Positions 8,905 through 18,291 of a stretch of 64,000 bases of DNA are shown here, in pieces. The stretch spans positions 1 through 64,000 of the forward strand of contig JANQJA010000011.1 in NCBI GenBank assembly GCA_028281885.1, read 5' to 3'. The translations under genes were made by a program, and so were the position numbers. This DNA comes from Pseudomonadales bacterium (lineage in GTDB: Bacteria > Pseudomonadota > Gammaproteobacteria > Pseudomonadales > Azotimanducaceae). The notes beneath the pieces are model-generated. The model had not been told where the DNA came from. It made no database searches and saw nothing but the letters and a program-made list of their open reading frames with translations. Position 1 is the first letter of the stretch; the number at the start of each line of letters is the position of its first letter.

Positions 8905-10182
8905 ATGGATTTCGATATTCCAAAAGAGATACAGGATTTTCTGGACGAGGTGGATGAATTCATCAAACGGGAAATCAAACCGCTGGAGCAGGAAAACGAC
9001 AACATTCGTTTTTTCGACCACCGACGAGAGAACGAGCGCACGGACTGGGATCGGGGTGGCCTTCCCAATGAAGAGTGGGAGGCGTTGCTGAGGGAGGCCA
9101 GGCGTCGTGCCGACGAGGCGGGCATCTATCGTTATCTTCTGCCGTCGGGCGAGTACGGTGGCCGGGATGGGACGAATCTCGGTATGGCAATCATTCGTGA
9201 ACATCTTGCGGGCAAGGGGTTGGGGCTCCACTGCGATCTGCAAAACGAGCACTCGATCGTTGGTAACCATCTCGGGATCAAACTGATGGAGGCCTACGGG
9301 ACAGAAGAGCAGAAGGCTGAATGGATTCCGCGCATGCTCAACCGAAAGGGTGGCTTTTCTTATGGCATCACCGAGCCCGCGCATGGTTCTGATGCGACCT
9401 ACATGGAAACGACCGCCGTGCGTGATGGTGACGGTTGGAGAATCAATGGTGAAAAGACCTGGAACACCGGTGTGGATCGCCGTGGTCACGATCTGATTCT
9501 TGCTCGCACCAGCGGCAAACCCGGTGAGGCGGAGGGCATTACGGGGTTTATCGTTCCGGTCAACACGGAAGGCTTCAAGGTCGAGGAAATGATGTGGACG
9601 TTCAATATGCCCACCGACCACGGCCGCATTTCTCTTAACGATGTGTATGCCACCGACGCGCAGATTTTCGGCGGGGAGGGAGGCGGCCTGAAAGTCGTTC
9701 AGCACTTCTTCCATGAGAATCGGATTCGTCAGGCGGCATCGAGCCTTGGTGCGGCACAGTACTGTGTGAACGAGACCATTGCCCATGTCAAAGAGCGCAG
9801 CCCTTTTGGCAAACCACTCGGGCAGAATCAGGGCATACAGTTCCCCATTGCCGAACTGCAGACGCAGATTGAGATGCTTCGTGCACTCATTCACAAGACC
9901 GCCTGGACCATGGATACCTATGGCAACTTCACAGTTTCCGACAAGGTGTCCATGTGCAACTACTACTCGAACCGGTTGTGTTGTCAGGCCGCAGATACTG
10001 CCATGCAGTTTCATGGTGGCATGGGCTACTCAAGGCATAAGCCGTTTGAGCATATTTATCGTCACCATCGTCGCTACCGAATTACCGAAGGTGCGGAAGA
10101 AATCCAGCTGCGTCGTGTGGCCGGATACCTCCTGGGTTATATGAAACAGCGGGCGCCAAAGGGAATGCAGGAGAACAAGTAG
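8905..10182 (+). CDS. Acyl-CoA dehydrogenase (ACAD10/11-like)
   Basis: FAD-dependent acyl-CoA dehydrogenase of 425 residues. SYGITEPAHGSDATYMET near residue 152 is the FAD/substrate loop. QFHGGMGYSRHKPFEHIYRHHRRYRITEGAEEIQ near the C-terminus is the flavin-binding and catalytic-Glu region. The long charged N-terminus (residues 1-75) and the following gene set are typical of the ACAD10/ACAD11 group. That group acts with an APH-like kinase on 4-hydroxyacyl-CoAs. Its stop overlaps the next gene's start by one base, so this is the first gene of a three-gene operon. GGGGCAGGT precedes the ATG. Confidence 0.88.
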   Translation: MDFDIPKEIQDFLDEVDEFIKREIKPLEQENDNIRFFDHRRENERTDWDRGGLPNEEWEALLREARRRADEAGIYRYLLPSGEYGGRDGTNLGMAIIREHLAGKGLGLHCDLQNEHSIVGNHLGIKLMEAYGTEEQKAEWIPRMLNRKGGFSYGITEPAHGSDATYMETTAVRDGDGWRINGEKTWNTGVDRRGHDLILARTSGKPGEAEGITGFIVPVNTEGFKVEEMMWTFNMPTDHGRISLNDVYATDAQIFGGEGGGLKVVQHFFHENRIRQAASSLGAAQYCVNETIAHVKERSPFGKPLGQNQGIQFPIAELQTQIEMLRALIHKTAWTMDTYGNFTVSDKVSMCNYYSNRLCCQAADTAMQFHGGMGYSRHKPFEHIYRHHRRYRITEGAEEIQLRRVAGYLLGYMKQRAPKGMQENK

Positions 10183-11603
10183 TGGGCGAAGATGATTTCG
10201 AGTCCTGCGTCGAAGAGATCGTCATACGTGAAGTGCCTGGTGTTGAACGGCTGATCTCCATTGAACGTTTGTCCGGTGGCGCAAGCCAGGAAACTTATCG
10301 GGTGAGCGTTCGGCGTCATGGCGCAGAAAGTCTTCTCGCGCTTCGGCGATCCAGGGGTGGACAGCTGGTTGCGCCAACGGGCGGTAATGCCGGTATCCGA
10401 AGCGAGTCGCTGGTTTTTCGCGCGGCCCGTGAGGCAGGTGTTCCGGAGCCGGAGATTTACTACACCTTTGTGCCAGAGGACGGTCTCGGCGACGGCTTTG
10501 TGATGGAGTGGCTGGAAGGTGAGACGCTCGGCGCAAGAATTGTCCGTTCAGATCGTTTTGCTGCTTTACGTCCTCAGCTCGCACGCGAATGTGGTCGTAT
10601 CCTTGCGCGCATTCATTCAATTGATGTGAAGTCCGCCGGCCTCGATCGTTATCTGAGCTTAGTGACGCCCGAGGAATTTATCCGGCAAACCTGGGAACGC
10701 AATAAGCAGGCGCCTGCACCTCACCCCATGATTGATTACACGGCGCAGTGGCTGCTGGCGAATCTGCCTGAAAACTACACGCCTGCGCTGGTTCACAATG
10801 ATTTTCGCATCGGCAATATCATGGTTGATGAAAACGGTATTGTCGCAGTGCTGGATTGGGAGTTGGCCCATATCGGTGATCCAATGCGCGATCTTGGGTG
10901 GATCTGTATCAACTCCTGGCGATTTGGGGGTGACAAGCCTGTCGGTGGTATTGGTGAATACGCGGATCTGTTTGCGGGATATGAGGAAGTCGCTGGTACG
11001 CGGGTTGACTCAGATGCGGTTCGCTACTGGCAGGTGTTTGGTTCCTTCTGGTGGGCAGCCGCCTGCGCCAGCTCGGGTACCCGGTACCGCTCCGGGAGCG
11101 ATGCGTCGGTTGAACGCGCCGCGATCGCGCGACGTACCAGTGAGGGTGAGGTTGACTGCTTGAACCTGCTGATTCCGGGATCGTTCACGGTGGTGGAGCC
11201 TGGCTCGCGGGAGATCATGCTTGATGCGCCAACAATGGATGAACTGGTCACAAGTGTGCGCGATTTCCTTCGTGGAGAAGTCATGGAGCAGACAGAAGGC
11301 CGCTTGAATTTTCTCGCCCGCGTCGCGGGAAACTCCCTTGACTGCGTTTTGCGTGAACTCACTTCAGGCGTACCACTACAGGCACTGGAACAAAGCCACC
11401 TGGCCAGAATCTATGATGAGAACGCTTCTCTTGCGACCTTGAAGTGGAGGCTCGTGGAGGAACTTCGCCTTGGTCAGCTTGATCTGGACGATGAGGCTTT
11501 AAAGTCCTATCTGCGGGACGCGGTTATCAACAAGGTCGCCATCGACCAGCCGAAGTATTCTGGTTACACCCAGGCGCTCGCAAATGGCGGGAGGAACGAA
11601 TGA
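10182..11603 (+). CDS. APH-family phosphotransferase fused to a DUF6285-like domain
   Basis: Residues 1-340 are an aminoglycoside-phosphotransferase fold kinase: Gly-rich loop LSGGASQETYRV, catalytic LVHNDFRIGNIM (HxDxxxxN) near residue 205, and metal-binding VLDWELAHIGDP. Residues 345-445 (VRDFLRGEV, then RVAGNSLDCVLREL) match the helical DUF6285 module, often a separate small protein and here fused. In ACAD10/11 and the bacterial levulinate pathway such kinases phosphorylate the 4-hydroxyl of acyl-CoAs rather than antibiotics. The GTG start overlaps the dehydrogenase stop, and the end overlaps the SDR start by four bases. An antibiotic role is unlikely in this setting. Confidence 0.85.
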   Translation: MGEDDFESCVEEIVIREVPGVERLISIERLSGGASQETYRVSVRRHGAESLLALRRSRGGQLVAPTGGNAGIRSESLVFRAAREAGVPEPEIYYTFVPEDGLGDGFVMEWLEGETLGARIVRSDRFAALRPQLARECGRILARIHSIDVKSAGLDRYLSLVTPEEFIRQTWERNKQAPAPHPMIDYTAQWLLANLPENYTPALVHNDFRIGNIMVDENGIVAVLDWELAHIGDPMRDLGWICINSWRFGGDKPVGGIGEYADLFAGYEEVAGTRVDSDAVRYWQVFGSFWWAAACASSGTRYRSGSDASVERAAIARRTSEGEVDCLNLLIPGSFTVVEPGSREIMLDAPTMDELVTSVRDFLRGEVMEQTEGRLNFLARVAGNSLDCVLRELTSGVPLQALEQSHLARIYDENASLATLKWRLVEELRLGQLDLDDEALKSYLRDAVINKVAIDQPKYSGYTQALANGGRNE

Positions 11604-12367
11604 ACAGATTTGACGACAAAGTGGTTCTGGTGACCGGTGCGGGTTCCGGTTTTGGCCGGGCGATTGCAATGCGAATGTCATCTGAGGGTGCCCAGGTTAT
11701 GGTAGCCGACCTTGCTCGCGAGAATGGTGAGTCAGTCGTGGAGGAGATAACGAACGCAGGAGGGAACGCCGCCTTCCAGACAGTTGATGTTTCCAGGGCG
11801 GACCAGGTTGAAAAAATGGTCGAAGCTTGCATTGAAACGTATGGGCGCCTTGATGTGCTCGTTAACAATGCCGGGTATTCTCACCAGGCAGCCGCAATGT
11901 GGAAGCTGACAGAAGAGCAGTTCGTTGGGGTGTTTGAAGTGAATGTCAAAGGCGTCTTTTTGGGCTGTAAGTACGCCATTCCGAAGATGATTGATCAGGG
12001 AGGCGGCGCCATCGTTAACACGGCTTCCATCGCTGCCGTATCGCCTCGGCCGGGGCTGACGCCGTATAACGCGAGCAAAGGAGCGGTTCTCACAATGACG
12101 CGAGGTCTCGCGCTGGAAACTGCACGGCACAACATCCGGGTGAACTGCGTTAATCCTGTCGCTTCCGATACGGACTTCATGAAGGGGGCGATGGGCGTTC
12201 AGGACCGGCTGTCAGAGGATCAGGTAGAGACGTTTATCAAGACCATTCCTCGCGGACGCCTGCTGGAGCCGGACGATGTAGCCGCCGCCGTATGCTTCCT
12301 GGCGTCCGACGATGCCGACATGATTACTGGCACGGCGCTGAACGTCGATGGTGGCCGCAGCGTTTAA
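11600..12367 (+). CDS. SDR family oxidoreductase, third gene of the acyl-CoA operon
   Basis: A 255-residue classical SDR: TGAGSGFG at residue 12, VNNAG near 88, catalytic Ser near 142 and YNASK near 155, ending in the typical GTALNVDGG. The ATG overlaps the kinase stop (ATGA), so translation is coupled. In levulinate-type catabolism the SDR acts on a 3-hydroxyacyl intermediate after the kinase and dehydrogenase have moved the hydroxyl from C4 to C3. That role is inferred from gene order and not visible in the protein itself. Its stop codon shares bases with that of the convergent DUF445 gene. Confidence 0.86.
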   Translation: MNRFDDKVVLVTGAGSGFGRAIAMRMSSEGAQVMVADLARENGESVVEEITNAGGNAAFQTVDVSRADQVEKMVEACIETYGRLDVLVNNAGYSHQAAAMWKLTEEQFVGVFEVNVKGVFLGCKYAIPKMIDQGGGAIVNTASIAAVSPRPGLTPYNASKGAVLTMTRGLALETARHNIRVNCVNPVASDTDFMKGAMGVQDRLSEDQVETFIKTIPRGRLLEPDDVAAAVCFLASDDADMITGTALNVDGGRSV

Positions 12368-13638
12368 GCCCATGGGCCAATCATCGGCAGCCCGATACTC
12401 AGCGTGTGAATCAACAGACCAACCAGCCCGCCCACGATGGTGCCGTTGATTCTGATGAACTGCAGGTCGCGGCCGATCTGTATTTCAATCCGTTCGGACG
12501 TGGCGTCCGGGTCCCAGCCTGCAATCGTGTTGGAGATCAGGTCTGCCACTTCGTGCCCGTAGGTGCGAATCAGGTAGCGGGCGCTCTCGTCTGCCCAGCG
12601 ATTGATCTTGGCGGCCAGCGCGGGGTCTTCACGAATCGACTCCCCGAAACGAATCACGCTGCTCTCTATGGCTTTTTTGAATTCTGCATCGGGTTCCCGA
12701 TCCTGACGCAGCAACATCTGCTTGATGTCGTGCCACAAGGATGCCGTGAATTCTGTTACGCCTGATTGTTGCAGCAGGTCCTCTTTCAGCGCTGCTTCTT
12801 TGTCCAGGAATTCTTTGGAATGTTTCAGGTCGTCAAGGAACCGTTCCAGTCTGTTCACCAGGTGGACCCGCATTGGATGATGGATGTCCGTCTGCATTTC
12901 GTACAGGGTTTTGGTAATCGACCGCATCAGTCGACGGTATATCGCAGCATCCACGGACTCGGGAAACCACCAGGGAGTCTGCCGCTGTATTGATACCTGT
13001 AATTCATCGCCGCTGTCGTCAAGCAGGGTCAGGACGACGTTCACCGCGCCGTCAAACAAAGCCTGCTGTCGGCGTCCCGAGGTGACAAAGGACAGAATCT
13101 CGCCGATGACAGGGGTAAAAGAAGTGGTGCGAACACGGTGCTCGATCCCACGCTCGATCATCGCCTGTACTTCCGCATCTCGTACGACGCTGGTCATGCC
13201 CGCGATGATGGCGGCGACATGATCGGCAATGGTGGCGGCATTCTTCGGCACCACGAGCCAGTCAGCGACCTGCCGACTCAGATCCAGAGATGCCAGTCGT
13301 GACGAAACCACGGACTCTGACAGGAAGTTCTGCTGAACAAACATCCCGAACTGATCGGCGATAGCATCCTTGCGACGGGGAATGATGGCGGTATGGGGAA
13401 TTCTCACGCCGAGGGGATAGCGGAACAGGGCGGTGACCGCGAACCAGTCGGCCAGTGCCCCGACCATGGCCGCCTCAGCGGCGGACTCGATGAAGCCGAG
13501 CCAGAAGACATCGTGGTAGAACTGGCAGCCGATGTAGATCAGTGCCATCAGTATCAGCAGCCCGGTCGCGACATGCTTCATACGGCGAAGGTCCGCCTGC
13601 TTGCGGGCTTCCAGATGCGTGAACGGATCGGTTGTCAT
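12364..13638 (-). CDS. DUF445 family membrane protein
   Basis: Predicted inner-membrane protein of 424 residues from an ATG at 13638 (MTTDPFTH). A longer frame reaches 13710, but its first 24 residues are polar and low in family character. A transmembrane helix near residues 24-40 is followed by GALADWFAVTALFRYPLGVRIPHTAIIPRRKDAIA-type sequence, the hallmark of DUF445. A second helix closes the C-terminus (GTIVGGLVGLLIHTLSIGL). The middle is helical and presumably periplasmic or cytoplasmic. The family has no established function. It is divergent from feoA, and the Fur site lies between them. Confidence 0.85.
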   Translation of the reverse strand: MTTDPFTHLEARKQADLRRMKHVATGLLILMALIYIGCQFYHDVFWLGFIESAAEAAMVGALADWFAVTALFRYPLGVRIPHTAIIPRRKDAIADQFGMFVQQNFLSESVVSSRLASLDLSRQVADWLVVPKNAATIADHVAAIIAGMTSVVRDAEVQAMIERGIEHRVRTTSFTPVIGEILSFVTSGRRQQALFDGAVNVVLTLLDDSGDELQVSIQRQTPWWFPESVDAAIYRRLMRSITKTLYEMQTDIHHPMRVHLVNRLERFLDDLKHSKEFLDKEAALKEDLLQQSGVTEFTASLWHDIKQMLLRQDREPDAEFKKAIESSVIRFGESIREDPALAAKINRWADESARYLIRTYGHEVADLISNTIAGWDPDATSERIEIQIGRDLQFIRINGTIVGGLVGLLIHTLSIGLPMIGPWA

Positions 13639-13722
13639 GGGTGTTCCGCCAGGTGATGTTGATTGCTCGGAATGAGTTTGGCGTGCCGCTGTTGTGGTTA
13701 CCACTTGCATTCTCGAGCCAAG

Positions 13723-13737
13723 TAATAATAATTCTCA
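13723..13737 (+). promoter_or_regulatory. Fur box upstream of feoAB
   Basis: TAATAATAATTCTCA matches 12 of the 14 defined positions of the 7-1-7 Fur operator (TGATAAT-N-ATTATCA). It lies 43 bases before the feoA ATG, where Fur-Fe2+ would block transcription when iron is plentiful. It is also within 90 bases of the divergent DUF445 start. Confidence 0.7.
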
Positions 13738-13779
13738 TTTATCTTTCTGGTTGTGTGTTCTTTTTGCAGGTTAATCGCC

Positions 13780-14010
13780 ATGACGCTCGCTGAAGTTCAG
13801 GCATCGGCTCGCTGCCGCGTACTGGCGGCGGCCGTGGATAACTTGCCGTTACAGAGTCGTCTGTATGCGCTCGGCCTCTATCCTGGGGTTGAGGTCGATA
13901 TTCTTCGCTTCGCTCCCGCGGGTGATCCGATTCAGATTAGGATTGGCACCACCTTGCTGAGTATTCGCAAAAAGGAAGCACGATCGGTGGCGGTCGAGGA
14001 GATCCAATGA
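13780..14010 (+). CDS. feoA: Ferrous iron transport protein A
   Basis: FeoA is a small cytoplasmic SH3-like protein that assists FeoB. The start chosen is the ATG at 13780 (MTLAEVQA), giving 76 residues. An upstream frame to 13753 adds nine residues unlike the family. The conserved turn RLYALGLYPGVEVDILRFAPAGDPIQI is the FeoA core, with the typical L.aLGl.pG motif. It overlaps feoB by four bases (ATGA), and a Fur box lies upstream, so expression should rise under iron limitation. Confidence 0.9.
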   Translation: MTLAEVQASARCRVLAAAVDNLPLQSRLYALGLYPGVEVDILRFAPAGDPIQIRIGTTLLSIRKKEARSVAVEEIQ

Positions 14011-16127
14011 GTCACCAGGTAATTGCCCTGATTGGGAATCCGAACAGCGGCAAGACCACACTGTTCAATAGTTTGACTGGCGCGCACCAGCGGGTTGGTA
14101 ACTGGCCGGGGGTTACGGTGGAACAGAAAGTCGGTCACTTCCAACTGGCCGGACAGACTGTTGAGTTGGTCGACCTGCCGGGAATCTATTCCCTTGAGCA
14201 GGAGTACATGGGACTGGATGAGCAGATTGCCCGGGACTATCTGCAGGACGAAGCAGTCGATGTCATTCTGAATATTGTCGACGCCAGCAACCTAGAGCGT
14301 AATCTGGTACTGACCCAGCAACTCATCGACCTGGGCAAACCCGTGCTGGTGGCACTCAATATGCTCGATGTCGCCCGTCAGCAGGGCATATTCATCGATG
14401 CCGGGGCGCTCGAGCGTCGTCTCGGAGTTCCCGTTGTCCCGGTGGTTGCCTCCCGTGGTACGGGACTTGATGAACTGGTGGCAAGGCTCGCGAAGGAGGC
14501 TAGGGTGGGCAACCACTCGACTGGCATCAGTGCGGATTCATCCGCCAGCGAGCGAATCGTCGCCCGATACCATCGCTCCCGTGAACTCACCGATGGGGTC
14601 GTCGAAGTTGAAGCCGCAGGCGACAACCTGTCGGAAGCGTTAGATCAGTGGATGCTGAATCGTTACCTCGGTATCCCGGTGTTTCTGCTCATGATGTACC
14701 TGATGTTTACTTTTGCGGTGAACGTGGGCGCGGTCTTTATCGACTTTTTTGACATTCTCTTTGGTGCCGTCTTTGTGGATGGCACGCGATTTTTGCTCGA
14801 GGGGCTCGATATACCGGAGTGGATCATTGTGCTCGTTGCCGATGGCCTGGGGGGAGGAATCCAGCTGGTAGCCACCTTTATTCCGGTCATCGGATTCCTG
14901 TTTCTGGCCCTTTCAGTGCTTGAAGATTCAGGTTACATGTCTCGCGCGGCTTTCGTGGTCGATCGATTGATGGCGGGCATCGGTTTACCCGGCTCTGCCT
15001 TCGTGCCGCTCATCGTCGGGTTTGGCTGCAATGTGCCGGCGGTGATGGCTTCGCGCACGCTTGGACGAAACAGTGATCGCTTGCTGACGATTGCGATGGC
15101 GCCTTTTATGTCCTGTGGTGCCCGGTTGACCGTTTACGCGTTGTTCGCTGCCGCGTTATTTCCGGTGAACGGTTCAAACATCGTCTTCCTGCTTTACCTG
15201 CTTGGTATCACGATGGCCGTGGCTACCGGCTGGATTTTTCGCAGGCAGATGTTTCCGGCGGAAGTAACACCCTCGTTCCAGGAAATGCCTGCTTATCATT
15301 TGCCGGTGCTGCGAAACATCCTGATCACAACCTGGTATCGCCTGCGCGGGTTTGTGCTGCGTGCGGGGAAAACGATCGTTCTGGTGGTTGTAGCCCTGAG
15401 TTTCTTCAACTCATTTAGCTTTGATGGCAGTTTCGGCAACGAAGATAGCGAAAATTCCGTGCTTGCTACAGTCGGCCAGCAAATCACGCCACTGTTTGCT
15501 CCGATAGGCCTGCAGCAAGATAACTGGCCCGCGACAGTGGGCCTTTTCACCGGATTGTTTGCCAAGGAAGCTGTGGTGGGTACGTTGGATGCACTTTACA
15601 GCGATGTACCCGCACCGGAAGGGGCGCCCGACGTTGCGCAGGCCGTTAGCGAAGCAGTGATGTCGATTCTCGACAATGGCGCCGCGCTGGGCGGGCTTCT
15701 GTTCGATCCGCTTGGTCTGTCGGCGCTGTCGGCGGAGACTGACGTGCGATCTGCGGCGGAGAGCCAGGGTGTCGAAACCTCGACACTGACCAACATGGCT
15801 GCTGCTTTCGGCAGTCCGTTTGCCGCGTTTTGTTATCTGGTGTTTGTGCTGTTGTATGCGCCCTGTGTGGCTGTGATGGGGACCATTGCCAAGGAAGCTG
15901 GATGGCGATATATGATGCTGGTGTTCTCCTGGACGACGACGGTGGCCTACGTCACCGCGTGTATCGTTTATCAGTCGAGCCAATTGCTTGTGAATCCATT
16001 GAGTGCGACTGCGTGGATTGTTGGCTGTTTGTTGGTGATTTCAATCTTTGTTTTTCAGCTGAAGCAGCTTGGTCGTCGTATTGTTCCGCAAAGTGACAAT
16101 CTGATACAGGTGATGCAGGTCAGCTGA
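14007..16127 (+). CDS. feoB: Ferrous iron transporter FeoB
   Basis: FeoB imports Fe2+ across the inner membrane. The N-terminal G domain shows G1 GNPNSGKT at residues 10-17, the G2 region NWPGVTVE, G3 VDLPG near 56 and G4 NMLD near 118. A helical linker (residues 170-215) leads into the transport part, with two Gate domains (FVPLIVGFGCNVPAVMASRT near 335 and the repeat near 515 with GLFAKEAVVGTLDALY). The 706 residues are slightly short of E. coli FeoB (773), and no feoC follows. It is translationally coupled to feoA. Confidence 0.93.
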   Translation: MSHQVIALIGNPNSGKTTLFNSLTGAHQRVGNWPGVTVEQKVGHFQLAGQTVELVDLPGIYSLEQEYMGLDEQIARDYLQDEAVDVILNIVDASNLERNLVLTQQLIDLGKPVLVALNMLDVARQQGIFIDAGALERRLGVPVVPVVASRGTGLDELVARLAKEARVGNHSTGISADSSASERIVARYHRSRELTDGVVEVEAAGDNLSEALDQWMLNRYLGIPVFLLMMYLMFTFAVNVGAVFIDFFDILFGAVFVDGTRFLLEGLDIPEWIIVLVADGLGGGIQLVATFIPVIGFLFLALSVLEDSGYMSRAAFVVDRLMAGIGLPGSAFVPLIVGFGCNVPAVMASRTLGRNSDRLLTIAMAPFMSCGARLTVYALFAAALFPVNGSNIVFLLYLLGITMAVATGWIFRRQMFPAEVTPSFQEMPAYHLPVLRNILITTWYRLRGFVLRAGKTIVLVVVALSFFNSFSFDGSFGNEDSENSVLATVGQQITPLFAPIGLQQDNWPATVGLFTGLFAKEAVVGTLDALYSDVPAPEGAPDVAQAVSEAVMSILDNGAALGGLLFDPLGLSALSAETDVRSAAESQGVETSTLTNMAAAFGSPFAAFCYLVFVLLYAPCVAVMGTIAKEAGWRYMMLVFSWTTTVAYVTACIVYQSSQLLVNPLSATAWIVGCLLVISIFVFQLKQLGRRIVPQSDNLIQVMQVS

Positions 16128-16210
16128 CTGGTCGCTTCCCATCGCTGGTATCCGCGATACAAAAATGACAAGATGCAGGCTCGCTGAGGCTACCGCATAA
16201 CTCATACCCG

Positions 16211-17332
16211 TTGGATATTCGAACCAAACTAGCCCTTGCGCTCGTTTCCGTTGCGTTGACGGGAATGGCCATTCTGGGTGCGTTCGCGTACAGCACGAGC
16301 GCCTCATTGTTGCGGGAAATTTCGATTCGACAACTCGACGCGCTGGCGGAGAGTAAACGTCGGGACCTTGGCAAGGTCGGAGCGGGATGGCGCGATCAAC
16401 TGCGACTGATCAAGAGCCGCACACCGCTCGTCACCAACCTGCAGACCTATATCGCGTCTGGTGACGAAAATGCTCGCCAGTATGTGCTGAGCGTCATCGA
16501 GGATGCGGCGACGGCCGTTGATGATGTCGATCAGATCAGAATTATGAACATGGCGGGCGAAGAGATTGTGCGCTATGGGAGGGTAGCGCCGGGGTATCGC
16601 ACGGTCATTCCCGAAAAGTCCGGCGTGATTGTATTCAACGATTCGTTTTCGACGAACTCCGGCAATGTTCGGGTCGTGTTCTCGTCGCTGCTGGCGAGTG
16701 GGTCGACTCCCATCGGTGTGATCGAGATTGTTTTCGATGCAATTGGGGTTGCCTCGGTTGCCGAAAACTATACGGGTCTCGGACAGACGGGTGAGATCAT
16801 TTTGTCGATGCGAGAAGACAATGACCGGGTCCGGTTCCTGAACACACTGCGACATCCTGTTCCAGGGGCTGAGCAGCAGACCTATGCGCTGTCTGAGGTT
16901 TCCAGCGCTGTTCAGCAGTCACTGGACGCTGAGGCCGAGCAAGGATGGCTCAGAACATCTGACTATCGCAGCGTCGATGTGCTGGCGGCGACCCGCTACC
17001 TGTCCGGTGCGGGGTGGGGGCTGGTGGTCAAAGTGGATGTCGCCGAAGAGGGGCAACGAGCTGCGGCGCTACGCGATGCCCTGATTGATATTGGCCTGGC
17101 ACTTGGCGCTTTTGCGATTGTTGGTGGGACGGTGCTTGGTTTCTATCTGGCTCGTCCGATCCAGGTACTGACCCGGACTGTACATCGGGTTCGCGAGGGA
17201 GAGACCCACTTGCGGGCTGACGTCAGCGGCGATGATGAGGTTGCGTATCTGGCCGAGTCCCTGAACGCATTACTCGATCACTACCATCCCGGCGAACCGC
17301 GCAGCGACACGAACGACCCACCGCAGGTCTGA
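16211..17332 (+). CDS. HAMP-domain membrane receptor with no output domain
   Basis: From a TTG start, residues 1-30 form a membrane anchor. Residues 35-285 are an extracytoplasmic sensor with cache-like features (VDQIRIMNMAGEEIVRYGR, later GLGQTGEIILS and FLNTLRHP). A second membrane helix (IGLALGAFAIVGGTVLGFYLA) ends in the HAMP start RPIQVLTRTVHRVREGE. The protein stops about 30 residues after HAMP, with no methyl-accepting, kinase or GGDEF domain. I see no frameshifted output domain downstream. It may signal by binding a partner or be a truncated receptor. It lies eight bases before the antiporter gene and is probably cotranscribed with it. Confidence 0.7.
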   Translation: MDIRTKLALALVSVALTGMAILGAFAYSTSASLLREISIRQLDALAESKRRDLGKVGAGWRDQLRLIKSRTPLVTNLQTYIASGDENARQYVLSVIEDAATAVDDVDQIRIMNMAGEEIVRYGRVAPGYRTVIPEKSGVIVFNDSFSTNSGNVRVVFSSLLASGSTPIGVIEIVFDAIGVASVAENYTGLGQTGEIILSMREDNDRVRFLNTLRHPVPGAEQQTYALSEVSSAVQQSLDAEAEQGWLRTSDYRSVDVLAATRYLSGAGWGLVVKVDVAEEGQRAAALRDALIDIGLALGAFAIVGGTVLGFYLARPIQVLTRTVHRVREGETHLRADVSGDDEVAYLAESLNALLDHYHPGEPRSDTNDPPQV

Positions 17333-17340
17333 CCTTTTTC

Positions 17341-18291
17341 ATGACCGAAGTCATCGATCTTCTGAAGCTGTTTGGCGGTTTTGTCTATCTGTTGATGGGC
17401 GGCGACCTGTTGGTTCGAGGCGCACTGGGTCTGGCGAGGGAAAGCAGAGTTCCGCCCATGGTGGTGGGTCTTACCATCGTTGCGATGGGTACCTCGGCAC
17501 CGGAGCTGATGGTCTCCTCCTTCTCAGCTTTGTCTGGCTATCCGGAACTGGCGATTGGCAATGTGGTGGGCTCCAACATTGCCAATGTGCTGCTCGTGAT
17601 TGGTGTGCCGGTGCTGATTCAGCCGATTGTCTGTAACCAGGACAACCTGATTAAGCAGACCAGCCTGATGATTATGGTATCGGTCCTGCTGCTTGTTTTG
17701 TGCCTGATCGGCACCATCGGGTTCTGGAGTGGGGTATTGCTCGTATTCATCCTGGCGTGTTTTCTTGTTGCAACGACGCGAGGTATGTCAGTGATGCCCG
17801 GCGTCGGAGAGGCAGATGAGGAACTGGAACGTGCGTTGGGCATGCCAGGCACAACAACCAACATCTCGCTGTTCATCGTACTTGGCGTTATAGGCCTGCC
17901 GCTGGGCGCCGACCTGGTGGTCGAGGGGGCGGTAGGTCTTGCCGCAAGCTGGGGCGTCTCGGAGGCCGTCATCGGATTGAGTGTGATTGCTGTAGCGACA
18001 TCGTTACCTGAGCTGAGCACTACGGTTATGGCGGCGTTTCACCGCAGTTCAGATGTTGCCATTGGCAACGTCGTGGGCAGTAACCTGTTCAATATCCTGG
18101 CGATACTGGGCATCACGTCGATGCTGGTGCCAATCCGCGTTGACCCGTCGTTCTTCCGTTATGATCTCTGGATCATGCTTGGTTCAGCCGTGCTGCTATG
18201 GATGTTTGTGCTGGCGAGAGGAACCATCGGTCGCCTGTGGGGCGTCGCATTCCTTGCGGCCTACGCCGGCTATCTCGTATCGATTTTCTAG
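17341..18291 (+). CDS. Calcium/sodium antiporter (CaCA family, YrbG-like)
   Basis: Inner-membrane cation exchanger of 316 residues with ten expected helices in two inverted halves. The alpha repeats are visible: GTSAPELMVS with GNVVGSNIANVLLVIG in the first half, and ATSLPELSTT with GNVVGSNLFNILAILG in the second. Both acidic residues that coordinate Ca2+ (the Glu of APEL and LPEL) are present. The upstream receptor gene ends eight bases before the ATG. The last four bases overlap the convergent isomerase gene. Confidence 0.88.
   Translation: MTEVIDLLKLFGGFVYLLMGGDLLVRGALGLARESRVPPMVVGLTIVAMGTSAPELMVSSFSALSGYPELAIGNVVGSNIANVLLVIGVPVLIQPIVCNQDNLIKQTSLMIMVSVLLLVLCLIGTIGFWSGVLLVFILACFLVATTRGMSVMPGVGEADEELERALGMPGTTTNISLFIVLGVIGLPLGADLVVEGAVGLAASWGVSEAVIGLSVIAVATSLPELSTTVMAAFHRSSDVAIGNVVGSNLFNILAILGITSMLVPIRVDPSFFRYDLWIMLGSAVLLWMFVLARGTIGRLWGVAFLAAYAGYLVSIF

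Noticed and set aside
10182..11603. Aminoglycoside resistance kinase
   Set aside because: The fold is APH-like, but the operon with acyl-CoA dehydrogenase and SDR and the DUF6285 fusion point to acyl-CoA metabolism.
13639..13710. N-terminal extension of the DUF445 gene
   Set aside because: The extra 24 residues are polar and approach the Fur site, while MTTDPF fits the family start better.
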